Origin: Tolypocladium sp. Sup5 PDA-1
Taxonomy: Eukaryota > Ascomycota > Sordariomycetes > Hypocreales > Ophiocordycipitaceae
Direction of reading: 5' to 3'
Assembly: GCA_000750105.3 (NCBI GenBank)
Contig: JPHH03000144.1
Span: 1 to 19,258 of the forward strand
DNA length: 19,258 bases
The translations under genes were made by a program, and so were the position numbers. Every line of letters starts with the position of its first letter. Position 1 is the stretch's first letter. The notes below the pieces were generated by a model that saw only the letters and a list, made by a program, of their open reading frames with translations, searched no databases and was not told the DNA's origin. This document shows positions 1 through 7,952 of this stretch, one piece after another.

Positions 1-1755
1 TCATGGGTGGGGCGCAGGTTTGTATGGTAAAGATTTCAAGGTCTACCTTGCCTTTGCCTCGCAGCTATGATAGGCGGCGCCCTGCCTCCGTGTACTCCTT
101 ATCGTACCCTAGGTCTTAGGGAAGAATAAGAAGATGGAAAACGAGAGGCTCCTAAGTGCAAATAATCTAAGGAAGGTATAGCGAGTATGCCCGAGATCGA
201 TACTATACGGCTAGATAATCTGGTCTCTGCTAATGGATTATTTATATAGAGGGATAAGGGATAGCCGAAAAGTTATATTGCGCCCGATAGCCCCGAGGCT
301 AGTTGCGCCGAGCTAAGTGCTATCCACGTCCTACGTCCTAGTAATCGTAATGCCGTCTCTCGGCAATATACGCTCGGTACGTTAGAATAATAACGTTCGC
401 GGGGCCATAGAGAGGAAGCGCTACTATTCTTATAGCTACGCCTCGTCGTTGCCCGAGCTAGCGCGCTATTCTAGATCGAGGATAGCATTAAGGTCTCCTA
501 GCGCGGAATCCCGTTAAAGCCACGCAGAGAGCTCGCCGGTAGAGAAGAAGCGATCGTTACTAATATCTAGCCTAGACGTTAGATATTTTTCGCCTACGTC
601 GCTAGTTAGCGGGAAAGGAATGTTGAATAGGACCGTATGCTACTTATACGGGCAGGTTAAGGGAAACGCTTGCTAGAAGATACTTTAGTAAGCGGTAGCC
701 TAAGCTTCGATAAAGTCGAGCCCGGCTAGTATCTCTCGTAAAGTAATAAGTTAAATAGTAATATCTAGGGCGCGCGGCCTAGTTTGCTCTATACTATAGC
801 TCCGGTTCGTTAGGCTCGTGCTACTCTCGTTGCGTTGCGACTCGGGCTAGCTATATCCGCGGTCTAGCGCTAACCCGGCTAGCCTACTACTACTAGGAGA
901 TAATAGATAATCGGTCTCGTTATTGGCCTCGCTATAAACTAGGCTCCGTACTTCGGGGCTCTTAGTAGAGACGTAAATAACGGGCCGCGTAAGTATAAGT
1001 GTTTCGTTTACTAGATCGTCGCCTCCGTCGCCTCTATCGCCGGTATCCTACGTTAGCGCTAATTCGGCCGCCGGCTCTACTTAGCCGGGTAGCGTATCCG
1101 TAGGGGCAGAGATTACACGGACTTGGCTTAACTACTAGGCCTCTTCGATATATCCTTAGCGCCGTAGGTTTCGCTACTATTCTCGATACTTCCGCACCCG
1201 GCCGGCAGGATCTCTGGTGCTATCCTAATTCTACCGCTTATCTAAGTCTAACTTAACCGTAGCGTCGGATAACGAACGCGGTAGCCCCGCGTGCGGCCGT
1301 AGAGTTAGTGCTAGTGTCCGCGGCGCCTCGCCTATTGCCGTTATTGCTATAGCTAGCGTTATGGCGCTTGGTGGGACGCGTGCGCCGGTGGTAGGTGTTA
1401 GGGTCGGGCTCTTACTTATCCGGGGGCGAAGGTTATACCGGATATTAGCGATAGTGCTTTCGGCCTCTAGGGTAGCAATTGCTAGAGCATTTGTGACCTG
1501 CCTTTCGGCGCTCTCGGCTACGTTCGTAATAATATTACTCGGCTCTACGTCGAGATAGCTAATATCTCCGGCCTACGCCGTGTCCTCTAACGCCGGTCCG
1601 GTATCTATTAACTCGAGAATGCGAACGTAAGCATCTTGCGATGCCTCTGCGAGCGTTTGTTATCGGGCCCTCTCACGCTAGGCTTCGCGCTATGCTTGCT
1701 TACGCTCCGCACCGCGTGCGCGGCGCTCTTCATCCATAAGCTTAGGTCGTGGCAT
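1..1755 (-). pseudogene. RIP-inactivated gene, 585-codon frame, family unknown
   Basis: Reading the minus strand from an ATG at 1755-1753 gives one uninterrupted register that ends on a TGA at 3-1, exactly 585 codons. Inside it I count about thirty stop codons. All are TAG or TAA and none is TGA, as expected if CAG, CAA and TGG codons were mutated at CpA on either strand. There is no frameshift over the whole length. The N-terminus (MPRPKLMDEERRARGAERKQ) is strongly basic and helical. The middle (about codons 110-330) is low-complexity and rich in Ser, Thr, Ala and Pro. The C-terminal 200 codons look globular (for example NIPFPLTSDVGEKYLTSRLD). I do not recognise the family. A transposon-encoded or multicopy host protein is likely because RIP acts on duplicated DNA. 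The frame is certain, the function is not. Confidence 0.7.
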
Positions 1756-2574
1756 TATCGTAGTAGAAGGCCGTGGTTCGTAGTTATCTAAGTATAGTAG
1801 TATATTCTATATATAGGTCTTAACCTGGCTCTACGTTCGAATATTAATTTATTCTATCTTCCCTATCGCTCGTGCTTCCTCTCTCCTCCTAGTTATTTAT
1901 TTACTTTCGACGCGCCTCTGCTTAGCTAGCTATATTATCCGCCCCCCGGCCTAAATTACTAGCGCCACGTACGCCGAACTCGCTACTTTATCCTATTCGC
2001 CCCTCCCCTATTGCCTATGCTATAATAGGATAATGGGAGGATATGACGAAAAGTCTAATATAACGTTAATGTGATATGCTTGCCCGTAGTCCCTCGGTGT
2101 AAGTGCTACGCTATAACCTTTGAGCCTATGGCTTCGCGCGTGGCTTTGCGCTATGACAGGGGGGATGTCCCGTCTTTGTAGCCAATGACAGTAAAGACAG
2201 GGGGGCTATCCCGGTTTATAAGCCAATTAGACTTTCCTGGCAGGGATACTATAACGCTACGGTACGTACCGGCATCGCAACCTTTCAGGCTATGCCGACC
2301 CCTCGATCCTACACGAGCCGCCCTCTTAACAATCGGCATCGATTTCGCACGACATAGACTATGGCTGCGTTATACAAAAACGAAAACAAACCTCATGACA
2401 CACTCGCCCGTGACTTCGCGACGACGTGCATCGCCTTTTCTTCTCGTGTAGCCTTGATGTGGGTTGCGCGGCGATATCGCAAACGCCGCCGCCCTGCTAG
2501 CGACCGCCCGCGAATTTTCACCAAGTCCCCGCGCGCCACCACCTTAACCCTCACCCGCATCCGCCCTCAGATCT
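1756..2574. other. Intergenic, partly RIP-decayed
   Basis: No supported gene. The part up to about 2100 is rich in TA dinucleotides and stop codons like the neighbouring relic and would contain its promoter side. From about 2340 the base use changes: CA and TG dinucleotides become frequent again, so 2340-2700 seems to have escaped RIP. Open frames here are short, overlap on both strands and show no protein character. Confidence 0.5.
2155..2236. repeat. Two-copy 41-bp direct repeat
   Basis: Two adjacent copies with period 41 bp, 2155-2195 and 2196-2236. Each starts GACAGGGGGG, continues with a TCCCG core and contains AGCCAAT. The differences include G/A and C/T changes of the RIP kind. It might be a subterminal repeat of a transposon or a duplicated promoter box (AGCCAAT contains a CCAAT motif). 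Nothing nearby decides this. Confidence 0.45.
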
Positions 2575-2676
2575 CCTACGCCCATTGGTCCGTCGTGCCG
2601 ACCATTGTTCCGTGCAGCCTGCAGTAGCGCCTGCACAGCCGGCCCATCCCGTGGCCCGTCAGCCTGGGTCGTAACA
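2575..2676 (-). mobile_element. LTR 5'-end fragment (Gypsy-type), little mutated
   Basis: Read on the minus strand from 2676, this starts TGTTACGACCCAGGCTGACG and matches the first roughly 100 bases of the LTRs at 16036 and 17739. Most differences from the copy at 17739 are in the RIP direction, with the copy here carrying the unmutated C or G (for example GACCAATGGG here, GACTAATAGG there). The rest of the LTR, including the TATATAGGACCCCC segment, is not found beside it. It is therefore a truncated copy or the head of a differently built LTR. Confidence 0.75.
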
Positions 2677-2955
2677 CGTGGGCTATACGGTGGAAATAGA
2701 AAGGCCGTCCGATAACTCAGTAAATATATTCCTTTTGGACCCGGTTATGCACGGCTTCCTTAGCCGAGTCTCGGTCAGGGCGTGGCGCAAAGGTTAAGGT
2801 ATATTCACCAGAGTCTTGCCAGATCCCCGGGAGGCATTCAGCGACGAACGTTAGCAAATTAGCCTAAGATCATGTCAGATAACATAAGTAAACCTTAGAT
2901 TAAGCTTTTCGACAGCACCACTCAGACTACAAGGCATCCGGCAAGCTACATAACG

Positions 2956-3378
2956 TCAATAGTATCGGCCCACTGCCCCGGTCCCGTGATTCCGCGCTTA
3001 GAAATACCTCCCAGGCGCACGACGTTGTTCAGTTAGTGTTTCTCCGGCAACACCGCTTATAAGGCTCCTAGGCGCATTCCCAATCGTCTCCTCCGTGAAT
3101 AGACGGCGGAAACCTAGAATAAGATGGCCAGAGACCGCTATTATCCGCGCTAGCGTTTCGTTAGTTCGTTGGATTAGGTCGCCAAAGCGAGATGACTAAT
3201 GTATCCGTCGGGGCCCGATAGGTTAACACGCTAGCGTAGTCAGCACCTCTTGTCCATTCTCGAACAACGTTTCCTATATACCGCTATTCGAACGGGTAGA
3301 AAAGCTGGTAGCTCTACGAATAGGTATTATAGCGTGCAAACCGAGTCTAGGCTGCGAGCGGAGGTCGGCTGAGGCCAT
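2956..3378 (-). pseudogene. Possible RIP relic of a ~140-codon gene, unknown
   Basis: From an ATG at 3378-3376 a minus-strand frame runs 141 codons to a TGA at 2958-2956. It is broken only by four TAG/TAA codons, the pattern expected from RIP. The recovered text (for example AVSGHLILGFRRLFTEETIG) looks like protein but matches no family I know. The short length makes a chance frame possible. Confidence 0.3.
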
Positions 3379-4365
3379 GATGGCACTCTAGGCAGGATGG
3401 ACAGACAATGCGCAAGGACTCCACTCCCCTTGCTGCGACGAGTAAAGAGAGTCTAACGACCTCTGCTCTGTGGGAAACGGGTGGCTTGTGCGCCATAATG
3501 TAGTGGCTTGTGCGCCATAATATAGTGGCTTGTGCGCCATGATGCAGGCGACGCTTCGTTCGGCTAGAGCTCAGTTACTTACGCGGATCTCGTTAGTATC
3601 GGTCGTGGCTGAAGCCTCGATTAATGCGAAATAAAAGGACGAGGAAGAATGAAAGGCGGGGGCTAGACTAGAGGACCCACCGTATAGATCTTAACGAAGC
3701 TTCCCGAGCTTTCGTACGCCACTAAAGCTAGTATCTATTAGCGCATTCCAAAGCGCGCCAGTAACCATATAGCGGTGGCGCTCCACATAGAGCCTTTTCC
3801 ATTATCGTGGCCCTATCTATCGCTAATAGCCTATAGCAGGTCTAACCTTTAAGTAGGCTATCCCAGGAGCCCTCGGCCTTAGGAGGTGGCCGTTTACGGT
3901 CGAAGTATAGGCGCGGCACTACTCCCTCCACGGGAGTTTAAAATAGTCCTATATAGCTATGATATCTCCGTAAAGACGGACCCTCTACACGGCGATAATG
4001 CGGTCCTTAGGTTTCAACCTTATACCGCTATCTATAGTTTCCGTGTATACGGATGCAGGGTTATTATATTATAACCTAAGTCCCGATTCGTCTTAGGGCA
4101 GTGAAGGACATTCCAGTCCCACGGGCAAATCTTAATCTTCTACATATACTTAGGACTTTTAGGTTTAATGCTTTAGGTAATCATTTAGAATAGCGGGATA
4201 CTCGGATTAAACCTTTTTCTTCGGATACGAAAGCCCGCAAAGCGTAGGTACACCATCAGGCTTAACCACCTCCCTATACACACTAATCAAACATATCTAA
4301 ATAGCACTTTACCACTATTAGAATATACTTAGATCTTCGTCCACGGTCGTAAAGAATCAATTATT
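3379..4365. other. RIP-decayed DNA without recognisable gene
   Basis: This stretch is TA-rich with many stops in all frames. Fragments on the minus strand around 3640-3830 look weakly protein-like but break repeatedly. A 62-codon plus-strand open frame at 3886-4074 has no recognisable character. The 22-bp tandem repeat at 3481-3546 is the only clear structure. Sequence just before 4366 would hold the promoter of the NYN relic. Confidence 0.4.
3481..3546. repeat. Tandem repeat, 22 bp x 3
   Basis: Three consecutive 22-bp units at 3481-3502, 3503-3524 and 3525-3546. Each begins GTGGCTTGTGCGCCAT and ends AATGTA, AATATA or GATGCA. Only the last six bases vary, by G/A and C/T changes. It is a short minisatellite, about 100 bp upstream of the possible relic at 3378-2956. 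Confidence 0.9.
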
Positions 4366-5115
4366 ATAGTTTACAACTCCCCAACGATTAAGATAGCCGT
4401 TCTCATCGACGCGGACAATGCTCAACCTAGCATAGCTAGACCAATTCTAGCAGAGATTGCAAAGTACGGCACCACCTTTGTGAAAAGGGCGTATAGTAAC
4501 TGGACGGGCACTACCCTAACGGGATAGAAATTTCACCTACTCGAGAACTCAATTTAGCCAATTCAGCAGTTTACGTACACGCATAGCAAAAATGCAATAG
4601 ACTCTGCTATAGTAATTGACGCGATGGACCTGCTATACTCCGATCGATTCGATAGCTTCTGCATTATCTCTAGTAATAGCGATTTCACTCGATTAGCTTC
4701 ACGAATCCGTGAGGGTAGCCTATTTATTTATAGCTACGGCGAACGCAAAACACCTAAGCCCTTTATTACCGCTTGCGATAAGTTCATCTACGTTAACAAC
4801 CTAGCAATAAAGGACTCCTCCATAAACCACACTAATGGGGTCACGCATCGTCTAGCTTTAGAAGGACGAGCCGATCTCCCCGATTAAGTCAGGACCTAGC
4901 TAAGAGCAGTAGTAGAAGCGAGTTCGCATAATAATAAATAGGCCCACCTTAGCAACGTTGGCGATATTCTAATAAAAAGGCACCTAGATTTCGATTATCG
5001 CACCTACGAGCACAAGAAGCTCAGCGATTTAATCGCCGCCACAAAGCTGTTCGATATCACCCATAATAGGGTTAGAGACGAGAGAGCGCCTATATACGTG
5101 CGAGAGAAGCCTTAA
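4366..5115 (+). pseudogene. RIP relic of a NYN-LOTUS (PIN-like nuclease + OST-HTH) protein
   Basis: One plus-strand frame of 250 codons, ending at TAA 5113-5115, is broken by five stops (4525, 4555, 4885, 4897, 4939), all TAG or TAA. The first two fall where family members usually have Trp and Gln. Residues visible: the NYN core LIDADNA (4402-4422), PIQQF, IDSAIVIDAMDLLY (from 4597), SSNSDFTRLASRIRE (from 4669), and YGERKTPKPF. The C-terminal part reads as a LOTUS/OST-HTH domain (VGDILIKRHLDFDYR, then KKLSDLI). NYN domains are PIN-fold metal-dependent ribonucleases with conserved aspartates; LOTUS domains bind RNA or partner proteins. The second-to-last Asp of the SSDSDF motif reads Asn here, by a TpG-to-TpA change. 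The ancestral start is probably the ATA at 4366, an ATG-to-ATA change. The length fits bacterial-type LabA-like NYN proteins. The gene is dead; a paralogue elsewhere in this genome is implied because RIP needs duplication. Confidence 0.85.
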
Positions 5116-5334
5116 CAGGTCTAATCTATATATATATATGCGAAGAGAAGTTCGATCAGAGCTGGAGCTCTTTAGGGGAGGGTGTCCTCGGCATGCTTAT
5201 AGCCGGCGACGGCTGCACTCGGGGCCACTTAGCAGGTCTGCTAGTTTAGCAGTGGCCGCGAATCGGATCATAAGGTAGAGCCAATGTAGTCATAATCATT
5301 TTGCCTATAGTATAAGTACGCACACGATCATAGG
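5116..5334. other. Spacer between two relics
   Basis: Contains a short TA run (about 5127-5139) and no gene I can support. The minus-strand frame of the adjacent zinc-finger relic may continue here past its TAA, because that stop could itself be a mutated Gln codon. Confidence 0.35.
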
Positions 5335-5844
5335 TTATGCGTCACACGACAACGATACGAAACGGAACAGGCACCTAGGGATCGGCATTCTTTCGCTCTC
5401 TTCGGGTCGGAGGCGTTCCCCGTATATACCTAGAAAAGCTGGATCCTCTACTCCGTACTCCGTAGATGATGTTCTAGTCAATGCACCGGAGAAACAGGCC
5501 CGTTTCTAGTATCCGAACGCACGACAGTCGCGAGCGGTGCCGTAGGCCGGACAGTGGCTGTTCGTTGAGCTAGAGAAATAACGCCTCATATACTAGAGGC
5601 TTATCGTTCGATACGCGCACTTGCGGCATGCAAAGCCGTCGTAGACGCGTAGTAAGCTATGTTCCGGTAAGCCGTCTAGCAAGGGCGCCGCCTCGTCCGG
5701 CTCGCGAAGCGCCGGGCCGGGTAAGGTCTTTAGAAAGGTCGTCAAGCCCTTCCTTACCTCCTCTAGTATACCGTGCTTATCCCTCAGATATGTCCCAGAT
5801 GTGTCCTTTCCCGCGACTCCTTAACGGAGAGTGCATGTCGGCAT
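5335..5844 (-). pseudogene. RIP relic of a zinc-finger protein, OrsD/DUF3505-like
   Basis: A minus-strand frame runs from about 5844 to a TAA at 5337-5335. Its only interruptions are TAA/TAG at likely Gln or Trp codons. It shows two finger-like blocks: YLRDKHGILEEVRKGLTTF in the first, and YDGFACRKCAYRTISL with a following MRRYFS in the second, where the expected His of the second finger reads Tyr. This Cys-x2-Cys ... His layout with the linker resembles the zinc-finger region of fungal OrsD-type (DUF3505) proteins, which often travel with transposons and helicase-like genes. The assignment is from recall of the family's look, so it is moderate. The reading frame may extend upstream of 5844. 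Confidence 0.5.
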
Positions 5845-6329
5845 TTAGTGCGAGCGTATATAAGAAGATTCGCCGTAAAGTCTTTACATAGGCCTAGGCT
5901 TAAGAAACTCCAGGTTAGGCATCGTATATAGGGCGGATAGCGTGGTTTCTAAGTTCTATATAGTTATATTACCAGTATCGATAGCGTCGCGATATAAACA
6001 AGGGCTCTAGAGTTAATAAACATTATCGCGGCGAGACCCGATAGTTAAAGTTTAAAGTTAGGCATAGCGAATAGTTGCCAAGTTATCCGGCCGGCTAGCA
6101 ATGGTAACACCGGACGGAAAGGGGTGTTATTTGATAAAGGAATGAAGGGGACGCGACGCTGTGCACGGACCAATTCCTATATTATTTACTAAATAACAGA
6201 CACGACTGCCTATAGTAGTAGTAGTAGGGGGCGTTATCTGCTTTCGCTAGACATTTCCTGCGACCGAATCAGCTTCGATACTAAAGGAGATGCGAGGGTG
6301 TAAGTCCCTAAGTCCTAACTATATACCGC
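5845..6329. other. RIP-decayed DNA with short inverted repeat
   Basis: No gene seen. A 14-bp imperfect inverted repeat, TGTTATTTGATAAA at 6125-6138 and the complement of TGTTATTTAGTAAA at 6185-6198, bounds 74 bp. A short TAG trinucleotide run follows at about 6213-6227. The inverted repeat could be a miniature-element remnant or a chance hairpin. Confidence 0.3.
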
Positions 6330-6800
6330 TATTAGATATTTAGTGTGGACAACGTGGGATTTTGAATACTTAGCCACCTAAAGCCTTATAACTAGTTATC
6401 CTCGAGACGTCTGAGTAGTAAAGTAGCCTTAAGGGTTAGCTTATCGAAGCGTGTTCGCCCTTTATCGCCCTCGTTTTCGCCTTCAGAGTTGTTATCGTCT
6501 TTATCGAAGCCCTATAAAACACCACGATCCTTTATATAGGGATAACGCCACGTCGTAGCGTCTAGCACGAGAGCATAAAAGCGGAGTTCCCTAACTAACT
6601 AGAGGCAAAGGGGCGGCAAGCCTACTACGGGCAGTTTATGTAGGTCGTCTTCGCTAGGCGGCTCGATCGTGACCGATCGCCAAAGCGCGTTAGCGACAGC
6701 ACTACGTATATATTTCGAGGATTTAGAAAGGGCTATTAGATCAACTTTCCGTAGCTATCAAGGTAACCACTCAGTACCTGTCGTGGACAAAGGCCTATAT
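6330..6800 (-). pseudogene. RIP relic, resembles fungal F-box-type proteins
   Basis: One minus-strand register from about 6800 down to about 6330 stays readable and is interrupted only by TAG, TAA and one TGA. The text contains DDLHKLPVVGLPPLCL, then LVRELRFYALVLDATTWRYP, an acidic stretch (DKDDNNSEGENEGDKG), and LTLKATLLLRRLEDN. This order (short hydrophobic motif, Pro-rich turn, acidic loop, leucine-rich helix) reminds me of the region behind the F-box in large families of fungal F-box proteins, which act as substrate receptors of SCF ubiquitin ligases. The F-box itself is not visible, so the call rests on resemblance alone. Both ends are unclear. Confidence 0.35.
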
Positions 6801-7145
6801 AACTAACGTACCGTCCCAATTACAAGTTCAAAAACGTCTAGCGGCAAATTAGCCAGCATATCAGGTTCTTTGCTGCGATGCTTGAAGACGTGAAGGAAAA
6901 TCGCGGCCTACACGGCGCCGTGATACTGTTGCGGTTGTCGTCAGAGCCCTGAATCTCGATGCGTTGGTTTGGAGAAAGGGAAGGACGCAATGCCAACACT
7001 GGTTCATCCTAGGCAGCCACCGATTGAGAAACGTAATCGGCACTAAACTTGTGGGCTAGGCTATCACGATAGCTCTTTGGCTGGTGGCAGGGGCGTAAAA
7101 AGAGGGCCCTTGGCTCATTAATTAACTCTGTCTGATCCTGAATAC

Positions 7146-7279
7146 AAACGGGGGCCCGTTTCCTGTGTCTGACGCAAAAAAAACGCGAATGTCGGAACGG
7201 GCCCGTTTCGCGGGGGGAAATGCCCCCGGGCTAGAGTTCACCGAAATGATTGGCTATGAAGTGGAAACGGGCCCCGTTT
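7146..7279. promoter_or_regulatory. Three GC-rich palindromic boxes
   Basis: Near-perfect palindromes built on AAACGGGCCCGTTT occur three times: 7146-7161 (AAACGGGGGCCCGTTT), 7196-7208 (AACGGGCCCGTTT) and 7265-7279 (AAACGGGCCCCGTTT). Each contains inverted CGG and CCG triplets, the half-sites used by fungal Zn2Cys6 activators. They differ only by one or two extra G or C in the centre. They lie upstream of, and overlap, the start of the ORF at 7250. Confidence 0.5.
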
Positions 7280-7594
7280 TGCGAGACAATACTAGAGAGG
7301 ACAGCCGATAACTTTGCCAGGGCAACGTGCCGCCTGATGAAAAGATGTGATCAAATGAACCGTCGGTATGGCGCTGATGTGTATCTTCTCGTGCGACGGA
7401 AATCTCGGCACTATGATTACAACTCTGCTGACGACCCTTCTTTCCCAACTCCCAATGTTCAGCTTGTAAGTGGGTTCAATCCTTGGACCTGCACATCCGC
7501 TAACTCTCTTCAAGGAGAAAGCTTACCCGCTAGCTGTCAGGAGAACACCGGCGGATTTTCATGGTCAGGGCAGCGTTCAGGAAAGGGCAACTGA
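7250..7594 (+). CDS. Small MADS-box-like ORF, hypothetical
   Basis: A 114-codon frame in DNA without RIP damage. Residues about 18-55 line up with the MADS (SRF-type) DNA-binding core: NFARATCRLMKR takes the place of the basic recognition helix, and GADVYLLVRRKSRHYDYNS the place of the central beta strands, followed by DDPSFPTP. MADS proteins bind CArG-box DNA as dimers. Here several of the helix's usual Lys/Arg are replaced, so DNA binding is uncertain. The last 45 residues have no recognisable feature. A second in-frame ATG at 7337 is possible, and an upstream exon cannot be excluded. The ORF converges on the 3' end of the NLR gene. The third CGG/CCG palindrome lies inside the first ten codons, which argues for a later start or a different exon structure. 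Confidence 0.35.
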   Translation: MAMKWKRAPFCETILERTADNFARATCRLMKRCDQMNRRYGADVYLLVRRKSRHYDYNSADDPSFPTPNVQLVSGFNPWTCTSANSLQGESLPASCQENTGGFSWSGQRSGKGN

Positions 7595-7952
7595 TGACGC
7601 AAGCACGGACAGGCAAACCACTGGGGAGGATCAACTGGATTGAGGCCGTAGTGAATATCTAGGGTCGAAAATGATGTCACCGGCATCGAAATGTTAGCTC
7701 CCTGAGACAGTGCGTGGCTACCGGTGGGCGTTACGATCCTGGGCCGAGTCTCAGGCCCTACCGACTCTGCCGCGAATGATCAAGGTCAGGGACTAAATAC
7801 AGTGCGGCAATAGAGAACGAGCTGTATTCCTGACGGTAGTGATGGGTGGCGTCGAAGAAACTCTTCCCAAACGTTCTAGAGATACGGCACGACTGAATAA
7901 GATAATATGTATTGAATACCACCCCCTCACTGAATGAAAGAGCATTTTAGAC
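7595..7952. other. Convergent spacer, 3' side of the NLR gene
   Basis: No supported gene. It holds the 3' untranslated region of the minus-strand NLR. Shortly after its TAG stop the minus strand reads CAATACATATTATC, which is AT-rich and could serve as polyadenylation signal. CA and TG dinucleotides are normal here, so this is outside the RIP-damaged blocks. Confidence 0.4.

Noticed and set aside
2185..2627. Overlapping open frames of 88 codons
   Set aside because: They overlap each other and the LTR fragment and show no conserved motif; the composition follows the DNA.
1..5115. A changed genetic code (TAG/TAA read as Gln or Trp)
   Set aside because: The same regions show Met to Ile, Cys/His to Tyr, Thr to Ile and Gly to Arg changes, all CpA-to-TpA. 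The intact NLR uses TAG as its own stop and has no internal TAG/TAA. RIP explains everything.
6125..6198. Miniature transposon with 14-bp inverted ends
   Set aside because: Only 74 bp, imperfect, with no target-site duplication visible; a chance hairpin in AT-rich decayed DNA is as likely.
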